A DNA stretch of 50,676 nucleotides, from the NCBI GenBank assembly GCA_902812455.1, contig CADDZH010000027.1, positions 1 through 50,676 of the forward strand. The letters run 5' to 3'. Shown in pieces: positions 9,663 to 20,100 of the stretch. The DNA comes from Chloroflexota bacterium. Lineage in GTDB: Bacteria > Chloroflexota > Ktedonobacteria > Ktedonobacterales > Ktedonobacteraceae. The notes below the pieces were generated by a model. It had not been told where the DNA came from and did no database searches. It was given only the letters and a program-made list of their open reading frames with translations. A program made the translations under genes and the position numbers. How positions within the stretch are numbered: position 1 is the stretch's first letter; each line of letters begins with the position of its first letter.

Positions 9663-9692
9663 ATGCGACGGGAGTGTGTTTGCCCGTCGCAT
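9663..9692. terminator. 10-bp stem hairpin downstream of aceB
   Basis: ATGCGACGGG and CCCGTCGCAT pair perfectly around a 10-base loop, followed by CTTCATT. It may terminate aceB transcripts or act as a structured leader of the next gene. It lacks a strong U-run. Confidence 0.4.
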
Positions 9693-9722
9693 CTTCATTA
9701 ATGATGATATCTGAAGCATCGT

Positions 9723-10601
9723 ATGGAAAGCGTACCTGCGAGCATCAAACTGCTCGTCATTGACATAGATGGCACATTATTAAATCCCGACGGGGATATT
9801 ACACCCAGAACCCTGGCAGCCGTGCAGGCCGCGCAGCAGGCCGGCATCATCGTCACGCTGGCTACCGCCCGTCGCTACCTCAACACAGCTCAAATTGCAG
9901 CGCAGTTGGGCCTGGAAGGCGCGCTCATCGTCTATGATGGAGCAATGATCGTTCAGTATCCCCAAAATATCGTATTGGCCACTCGTCACTTGCAGCCCCC
10001 TCTCTGCCAGCAAGTCGTCGATATCATGGTGCGCCACCATGTCCAGCCCGTAGTTCATCCTGACCTGGGCTTGCAGGAAGAGATATGGACAGGCCCATCC
10101 GAATTCGATAATCTCTGGCTGGAAGCCTACTTCACAACCTATCCTGAGCAGACGCATCGCATGCCTTTCTCTTCCCTCTGTGCAAGCCATCCCGGCCCGC
10201 TGCGGGTCTTCGCCTTCGACTCAGAAGAGGTCATCAAACGTCTCATTCCTGAGATCGCTTCCCTTCCCTGCTCCTGGAATACTATTAAGCGTGGCAGCTA
10301 CGGCTCTGCGGAATTGACCGTCATGGATCAGGGATGCTCCAAAGGCAGCGGGGTGACAACATTAGCCGAGGTCTTGCATATTCCCATGCAGCATGTCATG
10401 GCCATCGGGGACAATAACAACGATATTGAGATGCTTCGCGCAGTCGGCTGGGGAGTTGCTATGGGCCACGCCCCTGAAGCAGTCAAAGCTGCTGCAAAGG
10501 CTGTGACCGCCAGCAATGCAGAAGACGGCGTAGCGCAAGCCATCGAGCGCTACCTGGCATTACCAATATCTTTTAGCCATCGCCCTAGAAATGCAGGTTA
10601 A
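9723..10601 (+). CDS. Cof-type HAD-IIB family phosphatase
   Basis: A cytosolic haloacid-dehalogenase phosphatase of the Cof/YidA type, 292 residues. Motif I DIDGT has its nucleophile and acid Asp at residues 14 and 16. Motif II is the Thr of TLATAR (about residue 46). The C-terminal catalytic Lys region precedes motif IV GDNNNDIEML. The large cap insert between motifs II and III places it in subfamily IIB. Substrates of this group are sugar phosphates or phosphorylated cofactors, and the specific one cannot be read here. The ribosome-binding site is weak. A TATAAT promoter and hairpin lie upstream. Confidence 0.88.
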   Translation: MESVPASIKLLVIDIDGTLLNPDGDITPRTLAAVQAAQQAGIIVTLATARRYLNTAQIAAQLGLEGALIVYDGAMIVQYPQNIVLATRHLQPPLCQQVVDIMVRHHVQPVVHPDLGLQEEIWTGPSEFDNLWLEAYFTTYPEQTHRMPFSSLCASHPGPLRVFAFDSEEVIKRLIPEIASLPCSWNTIKRGSYGSAELTVMDQGCSKGSGVTTLAEVLHIPMQHVMAIGDNNNDIEMLRAVGWGVAMGHAPEAVKAAAKAVTASNAEDGVAQAIERYLALPISFSHRPRNAG

Positions 10602-10808
10602 CAAAATAGGCCGCCAATCACCTGTAGGGGCCGATGATAATGAAGATGAACGACCGAGATTGGGAATACACGTATATGGATGGAGCCAGGCGGGCGACCA
10701 TAAAGGTCCACCCATCCACATCCACTCCCCGCTCGCCCCTACGATATATGTCATATGGTTACATGACAGATGGTTGCGATAAATCGGGTTCCACGATAAA
10801 TCGGGAAC
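10602..10808. repeat. Intergenic repeats including 36-bp repeat C, copy 2
   Basis: The region begins with TGTAGGGGCCGATG and has CTCGCCCCTACGATA near 10735, forming complementary outer ends typical of the GC-rich interspersed repeats. Positions 10777-10812 carry the second copy of the CGATAAATCGGG tandem unit also found, inverted, at 4214-4249. The copy ends at the stop of the neighbouring phosphatase gene. No gene is supported. Confidence 0.5.
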
Positions 10809-11492
10809 CTACAGGTATTGGGCGCGTTTGGTAAGGCAGAGTTGCTCAAATTCTCGCAAGCGCACAACCTGCCGGTGATTGGGCGAAGCCTGCCAGCGCT
10901 TTTGCTTCACCAGCAGCATGGCATCCTGGGCGTGCATTCCCTCGTAGACAAGCACTGCGCAGGCCAGCAACACGCTCCGTCCCACGCCGTGCTCGCAATG
11001 GATCAGCACACGCCCTCCCTGCTTTATCCGCTCATCTGCCCACTTTGCCCCCTCAAAGAGTTGCTCGACACTGAGCGGGTAGGTATCGGGAGTAGGCAGG
11101 TGGAGCAGTTCAATATGCTCTTTCGCCATCGCGTCCACATCATCGCAATATTCCGCCCGCGTATCCACCACGTGCGTAATGCCCACACGTGCTAATGCCC
11201 GTATATCCGCAGGGCGCACACGCCCACCTACCGCTAAGTGGTCGCTTATCCAGCTCATATTCAGCCTATCAGGTAAGGGAACGCCGAGAGATAAGGCTAT
11301 CTGCTCAGCTCGTGAGTCCTCAGGAAAAAGGTGGGCCGCTACCCGTGTCCACTGGCGGTAACCAAACCGCACAATGCCCGAAAAAACCCAGCGTGGGGTC
11401 GAAAAATGCACGCGAGGAGGCTTCTGCGCGACCTCCTCCTGGGTACTTTCCGTATCAGGCGGGGGCGGCGTCACTGTTGGATCAGACGACAT
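10809..11492 (-). CDS. Dual-specificity (Cys-based) protein phosphatase
   Basis: 227 residues. The P-loop signature HCEHGVGRS has Cys166 as nucleophile and Arg172 binding phosphate. The likely general acid is Asp136 in LPTPDTYP. The N-terminal 30 residues are low-complexity (Ser/Thr/Pro/Glu-rich). The catalytic domain starts near residue 75 (DRLNMSWISDHLAVGG), the usual opening of DUSP-like tyrosine/serine phosphatases. No signal peptide is seen. It could act on phosphoproteins or phospholipids. The next gene on the same strand upstream is the diacylglycerol-type glycosyltransferase, about 330 bp away, so co-transcription is uncertain. Confidence 0.85.
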   Translation of the reverse strand: MSSDPTVTPPPPDTESTQEEVAQKPPRVHFSTPRWVFSGIVRFGYRQWTRVAAHLFPEDSRAEQIALSLGVPLPDRLNMSWISDHLAVGGRVRPADIRALARVGITHVVDTRAEYCDDVDAMAKEHIELLHLPTPDTYPLSVEQLFEGAKWADERIKQGGRVLIHCEHGVGRSVLLACAVLVYEGMHAQDAMLLVKQKRWQASPNHRQVVRLREFEQLCLTKRAQYL

Positions 11493-11819
11493 ACGTTCTC
11501 TCTATCTATCTATTCCACTGCAACATTCGCTTCAATACACAATCACACTCTATCATAGTATGATCTGGTTCTTGTGGTCAATGGTTGCCTTGCCCCCACA
11601 AGGGTTTACAGGGGTAGGTTTTTTGGAGGGGAGCGAAGAGCGAGGAGGCACGGGGACAAGCACAAGGCCCCTTCCCATCCTCGTCTCCACCCACAGCTTC
11701 GATACATCGAGCTTCTACAAGCCCCTACAGGCGACGATCCGCTTAAGAGGCCTGTTCACGGAACAACCTACCTTTGTGGCCCCCACGCCACAACCCAGCC
11801 ACTCCTTGCCCCTACTTGT
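11493..11819. repeat. Intergenic region with GC-rich family B repeat
   Basis: From about 11595 to 11820 the sequence contains GGGGACAAGCACAAGGCCCC, CCCCCACGCCACAACC and CACTCCTTGCCCCTAC, matching the family B blocks at 1765-1862 and 4337-4480. A further CCCCTACAGGCGACGATCC lies in the middle. ORFs at 11374-11948 are repeat-derived and not credible. Confidence 0.5.
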
Positions 11820-13274
11820 CTACTGACGATTTCGTATCAGGTGGGTCATACGGGCGCGAATGCCCTGCGAGCGCAAATGGGAGAGGCGGCGCATGACCGG
11901 GCTTTTGATAAAGTGTACTTGCGACATGCGCGGCAGCCTGCGTTGTAATACGCGCAACTGGACATCGGGATGCAGCGGGGTAAGTACAGGGCGGCGTTTG
12001 CGTCGCTGGACGTTTTGCCACACACTCGCTGCTCCAGGAGCGGGTAAGTAGCTCAGGATACACTCGGCAATATCAAAGGAGGCTCGCGGGCGGCTCAGTT
12101 GTTTGGCGCGTTCCAGTTGCTCCCTCAGTAAGTCAGAGCCTGGTTTGAGCAGCTTGCGCAGCGTATCCACCAGTTCAATCGAATCTCGTGCCAGCGTCCC
12201 CACTCCATGCTTCAGGACGTAGTCAACATTGCCTTCTTCCTGCCCGGGTATATAGCCGCTCAGCACGATAGGGAGATCGCAAGCCAGCGCCTCCGAAATC
12301 GTTCCCGGCCCGGCCTTGGTCACAATTACGTCCGAGGCATGCATCAGTTCCGGCATGTTCTGCACAAAGCCGAACACTTTGGCCGGTACGTGCAGGCTCA
12401 AGCGAGTTCGTTGCAGGTACGTGTACAGCCGCCTGTTGCGACCGGTCACAATCAGCAGTTGCGCCGGTAAGCGCGCGCGCGAAATAGCCCGCACGGCATC
12501 GAGCAGCCCACCGGAGCCCTCGCCCCCGCCCACCAGCAGGATCACCGGCATTCCCGCTTCCAGCCCAAGTTTCTTGCGCAAGTCTTCCTTGCTGGCTACC
12601 GGTCGCGTGAACTTGGGATCAATGGGCATACCCAGCACATGCACTCGCTCTGAGTCTAGTCCTCTCGCTAAGTAAAGCTGCTTTGCCTCTTCTGTGGGCA
12701 CAATACATGCGTCCACTCCCGGAGCAAACCAGGCGTGATGAATGCTCACCAGATCGGTCACAACGGTGATGAAAGGGATATGCACACCCAGGTCTTGCAA
12801 TACGCGCACTGTGAAGTGGTTGAGCAGCGGGTGAACGGAGACAATTACATCTGGCTGGACATCCATAAATAGGCGCAGCAGGCCGCTATACACCAGCGGG
12901 CTGATAAATGCCTTCATTGCCGAGACGCTCCACGTCTCGTTGCTCCAATGGAAGACGCGCCCATACAGCCTGGGACTGTGGCGAACGGCTGGCCCATAGA
13001 GCTTTACACCCTCTCGCACGGGAAAATGGCCATACTCCTCAAACACATCGACGATCTCGATGCGATAGGTAGGGGGCGGCGGTTCAGTTGTTGCTTCTCT
13101 CTCTGTGCCTGCCCCCTCTTGCTCTTGCTGGCGCGCACGCCACTCTTCCTGCTGCTTCTGTGAGATCAGCATGATCGCGTTACGCATGGCGTTCGCGGCG
13201 CTGCGATGCCCCGCTCCAGTATCAGCGATCAGGAACAGTATAGTGCGCTGGGAAGCATTGGCCAATCCATTCAC
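11820..13274 (-). CDS. MGDG synthase/UgtP-type diacylglycerol glycosyltransferase
   Basis: A GT-B fold glycosyltransferase, 484 residues, of the family that adds sugars to diacylglycerol. The N-terminal domain opens with ILFLIADTGAGHRSAANAM, the lipid-acceptor GAGH motif of MGDG synthases. The C-terminal donor domain has ILLVGGGEGSGGL, VFGFVQNMPELMHASDVIVTKAGPGTISEAL and the GYIPGQEEGN segment. This matches the GPGT and E-rich nucleotide-sugar site. The start is GTG at 13274, with GGAGAG eight bases upstream. It probably acts at the inner face of the membrane making glycolipids. The sugar and number of additions cannot be told. Confidence 0.88.
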   Translation of the reverse strand: MNGLANASQRTILFLIADTGAGHRSAANAMRNAIMLISQKQQEEWRARQQEQEGAGTEREATTEPPPPTYRIEIVDVFEEYGHFPVREGVKLYGPAVRHSPRLYGRVFHWSNETWSVSAMKAFISPLVYSGLLRLFMDVQPDVIVSVHPLLNHFTVRVLQDLGVHIPFITVVTDLVSIHHAWFAPGVDACIVPTEEAKQLYLARGLDSERVHVLGMPIDPKFTRPVASKEDLRKKLGLEAGMPVILLVGGGEGSGGLLDAVRAISRARLPAQLLIVTGRNRRLYTYLQRTRLSLHVPAKVFGFVQNMPELMHASDVIVTKAGPGTISEALACDLPIVLSGYIPGQEEGNVDYVLKHGVGTLARDSIELVDTLRKLLKPGSDLLREQLERAKQLSRPRASFDIAECILSYLPAPGAASVWQNVQRRKRRPVLTPLHPDVQLRVLQRRLPRMSQVHFIKSPVMRRLSHLRSQGIRARMTHLIRNRQ

Positions 13275-13433
13275 CTCATATGCTCTCCATCCTTCCGGGT
13301 AAATGTAGGGCCAGGATTAATCGGCCTTCCCTCCCAAAGCACCCTAAAGGATAGAAATCCACATAATAAAGAGGGACAAAGGATTATTCTGCTCTCCTTT
13401 ATCCCTACAATATGCTGCCTTACCGGCTAAAAA

Positions 13434-13643
13434 CTACTCTTGTTCCTCTAAGTTAAAGCGTTTTCTGAAGCGCTCGACACGACCGGCTGCGTCCAGGATG
13501 CGCTGTTGCCCCGTAAAGAATGGATGGCACTTGGAGCAGATATCAACCCTCACCACCGGTTTGGTGCTTAGCGTCTTAAAGGTATTTCCACAGGCACAGG
13601 TGACTGTGGCCTCGACATAATTTGGATGAATTCCTTTTTTCAT
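13434..13643 (-). CDS. rpmE: Ribosomal protein L31 (zinc-binding form)
   Basis: 69 residues, standard bL31. The sequence [19 protein letters not shown] and then [10 protein letters not shown] are diagnostic. The paired C-A-C and C-x-x-C cysteines make this the zinc-containing type. The frame extends to 13673, but the ATG at 13643 has GAGGAG six bases upstream and gives the conserved start. It is a single gene here; rho and prfA, frequent neighbours elsewhere, are not present. Confidence 0.97.
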   Translation of the reverse strand: MKKGIHPNYVEATVTCACGNTFKTLSTKPVVRVDICSKCHPFFTGQQRILDAAGRVERFRKRFNLEEQE

Positions 13644-14159
13644 AGTTCTCCTCTTACTCCCATCCGATATCAAACAGCTTTTTTGCCTGCATTATTGTAC
13701 ATGGATGGCACCCGACCGTCAAGATGCCCCACCCAGGGTTTACACATGGGGAGTTGTCACCAAAGATAACACCGCACCTCCTACATTTATTCCCATGGGA
13801 GCTTCCTATTTCGGATAGGAAAGGTGACCCCAGGTATTGGAACTGGCTGAATCAAATTACTATCTAATCCGTATGCTGCAATAGTGAGCTGCCAAGTCCC
13901 TGGTCCATTTTGGGGGGCTTGAGCTGCCGGTATCTGATGCAAGACACGCTGGTGGTAGTCGTTGTGGGCTGGTCAGCATCGTTGTAGCTTTGCGTAAGGC
14001 CACATATAATATTAAGATTTTGTGCCAGGAGTATACTGAGAAAAGAGCAGGGATGCACGACTCGTCAGAGGGGATGGCGACTGATGCATCGGATGGTAGC
14101 CCCATGCCCTCTTCTCACTTTGCCGGAAGATATTTCTTCGCCAGTAGAAGGAGCATCCT
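13644..14159. other. Intergenic region with an inverted RHS fragment
   Basis: No intact gene is seen. The proximal half should hold the rpmE promoter. A piece of RHS coding sequence lies in reverse orientation at about 13946-13998. A purine-rich AGAAGGAG at 14146-14153 is the ribosome-binding site of the large RHS gene. Confidence 0.55.
13946..13998 (-). pseudogene. Inverted RHS gene fragment
   Basis: On the minus strand this encodes the peptide LTQSYNDADQPTTTTTSV. It aligns with LTQSYNDADQPVTTTTSV of the intact RHS protein (nt about 18942-18995), with most bases identical. The fragment is flanked by unrelated sequence and is read opposite to the RHS gene, so it is a displaced remnant. Confidence 0.7.
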
Positions 14160-17100
14160 ATGTTGCCATCCTCTTCTCGTGCGCCTCTCTGCTCTTCAGC
14201 AGCGCGTACGCGTCGTTCTCCTCACCTTGTGCGCCATATTTTGATGCTCTGTTGCCTGCTCATCCTGTTGTCTACCTATCTGTCCAACGGCTGGGTGGCC
14301 AGCGCTGCGCAAGTTTTTGTTGCTAGCAAGCCTCAAGCCATTCCGGCCCACATGACCTACCAGCAATTCTTGCAACTGGCACACCGGTCTGCCCAGCAAC
14401 GACGGCCATTTGTCTGGTCACCGCATATCCCGCCAGTACCGCTGACGAAGCAGGAGCAAGCCTTCCTTCACACGCAGCGCCCGTTGCTGCCCACGGCTGA
14501 GCCAGCCTCCATGCAGCCCATCAAGCAGCAACTCACTGCCGCCTTTCTGGCAGGTTCACCTGGTGTGCAGGCCCTTGATCTGCTGAGCAGCGACAAGCGC
14601 CTCGAAGTGCGTATCCCCGCCGGAGCCTTTGATCTTTCCCAGGCCAGCATCTCAGGAAAGCCACCTACTGCTACTCCTGTGCGCACGACACCTACGCCAT
14701 CTCCAACGCCTAAACCTCCTGCTGGTGGTGTGAGCGGGCCGCTAACTCTGATTATTTCTGCACAACACGGCCATTTTGTCGGTGAAATGAACGAGCTGGG
14801 CCAGTACCAGGTGCAGTTGCTTACCGCACAGGGACAACCTGTGAGCGGCGTCATCCTGCGCCGGCCCATCACCTTCCTGTATCACTACCAGCCCTGGGAG
14901 ATGACTGCTCTCGACCTCGACCCTGCCCAGGTCTTCTTGAGCTGGCCCAATCAGGCCTATGCTGATACCAAAGCCCATCGCTCCACGGCTCAGGATGTCA
15001 TCCTCATGACGAACAACCCCAAGACGCACATCCTGAGCGCGCAGAGCACCGTGCTGGGCATTGGTATTTTCGCGCTCAGCGGGGACCCGCAAAACCAGAG
15101 CCCGCCTGTTCCCAATCAGGTCTCGGTGGGCGGCAACACCGGGCAGGTTTCCTACAGCTATCCTCTGCAACTCGCTCCTGCCCCTGATGGCTTTGCCCCG
15201 CAACTCGCCCTGCTGTATTCGAGCGGGACCACCAATGAACGCCAGAGCGTCAATAGCCCGGCAGGTGATGCGGGTGATGGCTGGTCACTCTCGCTCGGTT
15301 CCATCACCGCCACAGTCTATCCTTCTGGCAGCGCCGGTGGCGCGCAGACCTGGTACTCCATCAGCGGCGTAGACAATATCAGCGATCGCCTGGTACCCGA
15401 CCCCAATCACAGCGGCTGGTTTCTGACCCAGCACCTCTCCTCTTTACGCATCAACAACCTGCTCACCGCCAACAATGAGCCTTGCTTCCAGGTATGGGAC
15501 ACTTCCGATACCTACTACCAGTTCGGCTGCACCACCGACTCCCTGCAATACCGCTATGACAGCAATGGAGTGCATCTCTATCGCTGGGATCTCGATGAGA
15601 TCGTGGCTCCCAACGATGGCTCCAGTGCCACCCAGAAAGAGATCTTCGTCTCCTATTTCCAGGACTGCGTACCCTTCCCGTCCTCCGGCAACTGCCCAGG
15701 CGCGTACAATAGCACCTCGACCATTCGTGATGCCGGCATCAAGCAAATCCGCTATGGGAGCGGGCCCTGGGGTGGCCAGCTCACCCTGGCAGGCACTATC
15801 GATTTCCAGTATGTCGCCCCTAACACCAATTCCAGCCAGTCCCCCTGGGTGCTGCAAACCTATGGCAACGGCACCTACAACTGTGACGGCACGCCGCCGA
15901 CAGGAACGACTAATCTGCGCTGCGACGACCCGCAGAACGATCCGGGAGGAGAAAACGCGCCTGCGGTGCAAAGCACGCTCTCGCTCAAGAAAGTGATCAG
16001 CTATGTTGGCCCGGATAACATCACCGATGGCACAGGCGGCTATCCAGCCTACGAGTACGACTTCACCTATGACGACCCCACCTTCAGCCAATGCACTGAT
16101 CCACTGACACAAGTCAACGAATACTGCGCGGGTGAGCACTTGCTGACGGCGCTCACGCCCATCGTCTACCAGTCCGGCACGGCTCACACCCTCCAGCCGT
16201 TGCTCTTTGATTATAGCCAGAAGAGCGACACCTACTACGATAGCGCACAGACAGTGCCGGGCGGCTCACACTACAGCGTCAAGACGAACTGGCGCTACCT
16301 GGCTGACTACATCGATACGAACAGCGGCGTAGGTGAGCACATCGACTACGAGACGGCCTACAACAACTCGAATGGCACGCCCTATGACCCCTCCACCGGC
16401 GATAATCGCAACGATCCCACCTTCTGTTTCACCCATGCGGGCACCTCCCTGGACTGCAATAGCTCGCAAAACAGCAGCTTCAATCATCCTGACAACCATG
16501 CCTGGTCGGAGCAGGTCATTATCGATCGCAAGAGCTTCGGCATTGACAGCAGTACCATGAGCCAGGCCATGACCACCTACGCATATGTCCTCAAGGTCAC
16601 GGTATCAACCGGCTGCCCCGCCGACAGCCAGAACGACACCAACTGTGTCGGCGATAACTGGATCCCGCCTTCTGATAGCGACTGGGAGGATTTCTACCAC
16701 GCCCAGTTTCAAGGCTTCAATACGGTCGATATCGTCAGCCCGGCTGATGACCTGACCGTGCAGTCCTACTTCAGCACCGACGGCTGGAATACCAGCAGCG
16801 GTTATGGCGGCAACGCCTTCGCTGGAGATCTGGCGCAGGAGGATATCTACCAGGGCCCAAGCTCCTCTGGCCCGCACCTCGTGAACATCACCAACAATTA
16901 CGCGGGCTACAATGGCACCTCCATACCTTGCATCGCCAACGTCAATCCCTATGATCCCTGTGAGGCGATTGTCTACAGTAGCACGACCACCACTTACGAG
17001 GGCAGCACTGCCTCCAACCCGCCTGCTGTAACGACCAGCTATTATTACGATGACTACAATCCGCCTGGCACCGCCCAGTCAAGCTGGAGCCTCAATCTCT

Positions 17101-20100
17101 CAGGCTACCACAACCTGCTGGAACAGGCTATTACAGGCAGCAACACGCCGGAGAACCCGAATCCGACCATCACCCAGCAATGGACGTATACCACGACCGA
17201 TAGTGGCTACATCACTACCGGCTGGTACTTTTATGATGTGAACAAAGTCGCCCATAGCGAAGTGGATGATAGCAGCGGGCACAAGTGGGATTGTCAGGCC
17301 TTCACCTACGATGAAGGCGCCTCCAGCACCCCGGAGGCAGGCTGGCTCACGACGGTGAATGCCTATAGCAGCGCTGGCTGTAATCCTGGCAGCTACGGGA
17401 CGCCGCTCACTACCACCGCTACCGGCTACGATGCCTACGGTAACCTCGTCGCCAGCGTCGATGGCGTGGGTATCGCCAATCCTTCCTTCTACGGCAGTAC
17501 AGGCATCAGTGGCAAAAATGGCTGCACGCTGGCAAGCGCTCCAGCGATCATGAGCAGCACCTGGAGCAAGACGGCTTACACCACCTGCGCCGTCTACGAC
17601 TCGACCTACCATGCCCTGCCTACCAGTATGACCAATGCGTTCAGCCAGACCAGCACGGTCGCCTACGATGCCTCTCAAGGCAATCTGCCCATCAGCACTA
17701 CCGACGTGAATAGCCAGCAGACCGGCTACAGCTACAGCTACGACCAGAATGGCAACCGCACGGTGAAGGTCAGCGAGCCGGGCGAGGCGTCTGGAAGCTA
17801 TACCTTTGAGTCCGTCACGAACTCGCTCTGTTCGCCGAGTATGCCTACTGGCACCACTACCCCCTGCTTTGAGATTGACACCAATAGCTCGCTCTATCCC
17901 AACGCGATCACCCGCACGTACTACGATGGATTGGGTCGCAAGGTAGAGACGCGCACGCCAGGGCCAACCAGCGGCAATGACACCATCCAGTTCACCGTCT
18001 ACAATGACGCCAACCATACCACCTTTACCAGCGTGCCCTTCGAGGTCGCCAGTGGCAGCAGTTGGCTTGACCCGGCGACGGCGACCGACAAGAATGGGCA
18101 TACCCCGGCCGGCGCAACTACCTTCTATGATGCCCTGGGTCGCGTCATCGCCACGCAAGACCCCATCTTCGGCTCGCCTGGCGTACCTGGCATTGCCTGC
18201 CCCGCGCTCGGCAAGAATGCCACCACCTGCACAGTTTACATGCTGGCCAGCCCGCAAGGCAGCAGCGCCCTCTACGACACGCAGGAGGCCATCGATCCCA
18301 ACAATCATGTGACGGAAACCTTCCTGGATGCCCTGGGCCGCACGGCTGATATCCAGTACTATAGCGGCCTGGCTGGCGGCTCGCTCACCGCGAACGAGCA
18401 GATCAGCTATGTTTACAACGTGCTTGGTGAGCCTACCCAAGTGACGGTCAGCGATCTGGCCCCACAAAGCGGGCAAAGCATCACCAGCGCCACGACCACC
18501 ATGCAGTATGACGACCTGGGACGGCTGACGCAGCTCGTGGACTCTGACCGAGGCACGCATACCTACACCTATGACGCTGATAGCCAACTGCTCATCGATA
18601 CCTCCGGCACGCGCATCATCGGTTACAATGACGACCTGTTGGGTCGCGTCGGCTGCGTCCAGGCTGGAACAGCTACCAGCGATGCCGATGGCAGTTGCAC
18701 CAGCGGTAGCCATCCATACATCCAGAACACCTACGATACCAGCCAGATTGGCACGCAGGGCAGCACGGATTTTCCCATTGGGCGGCTCACCAAGAGCGTG
18801 GCGAGTACATACTATCCTGAAGGCGGCAACACCAACAGTAACGAACTCTACCAGCACGACGCGCGTGGGCGGATCATCACCGAGCGACTGCGACTGCCCG
18901 TCTTACCCAGTAGCTGGAACCTCAGCCTGCCTACCTACCAGCTCACCCAAAGCTATAACGATGCTGACCAGCCAGTCACTACTACCACCAGCGTGACAAA
19001 CCAGAGCGGGCTGGGTTACACCTTCACCCGGGTCTATGATGGCACCACCGGCGTCCTGACCGGCCTCTCCACCAACGGTAGCGCTCAGGCCAACCTGGCC
19101 AGCCTCTCCTACAACGTGAACGCGCTTATCAGTAGCATTGCGACGCTGAGCAGTACAGGCAGCAGCCTGGCATCCGAAGCCTTCAGCTACGATGGCGACC
19201 TGCGGCCAGTGGAGGCCTCGGCCACCTGGCAGGCTGGGAGTGGACAGAGCGGCACCTTCTTTGATGAGGCCCAGGGCTACGATCCGGCCAGCAATGTGGA
19301 TACCGTGACCACGACCATGAACCAGCCCAATGGGCAGAGTGGCATCTATAGCGAGACGCAGAACTTCTGCTACGACGAGCAGAACCGGCTCCTCTGGGCC
19401 GGCAACTCCGGCACCCAGCCCTCGGCAGGGAATGGCACCTGTGGCAGCGGCATCCTCACAAGTGGCTTCCCCGGTGGCAGCTACAGCAATAGCTTCATCT
19501 ATACCCACCTTGGCCAACTCTGGCAGGGACCGGTGGCAGGCAGCGGGAGCAACCAGCAGTACCTCTATTGCAGTAGCAGCGCGCCGCACCAACTCACGGG
19601 CATCTACTCCCTTGGAGCGACCTGCGCTAATCCCGGCACAGCCAGCTATGCCACGAGTTACGACACCTGGGGCAACGTCACCAGCCGCATCTACAACAGC
19701 CAGACCGCCACGCTTTCCTACAATAAAGTGGACCAGATGGTCGAGTGGCAGGTTCCCAACACCAACCAGGCCTGGTATGCTTACGATGCCAGCGGCAACC
19801 GTACGTTGCAGCGTACCACCATCGGCTCGACCACCAGCGTGACCGTCTACGCCTTTGGCCTGGAAGAATACACCTACACCGGCTCCGGTACCCTCACCAG
19901 CAGCACCCACTATTACAGCCTGGCCGGGCGCCTCATCGGCGAGTTGACCGGCCTCGGGACCATGTCCACCAACTTCTTCCTCAGCGATGGACTGGGTAGC
20001 ATCCTGGGCGTTTTCAGCAACACGGCCGGCAGCGCTACCCTCCTCAGTGAGCAGCTCTTCGCGCCCTATGGTAGCCAGCGTAGCAGCAGCGGCAACGCCA

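Noticed and set aside
11374..11948. Overlapping ORFs of 124-150 codons near 11.5 kb
   Set aside because: They run through GC-rich family B repeats and the antisense of the phosphatase, with no motif or ribosome-binding site.
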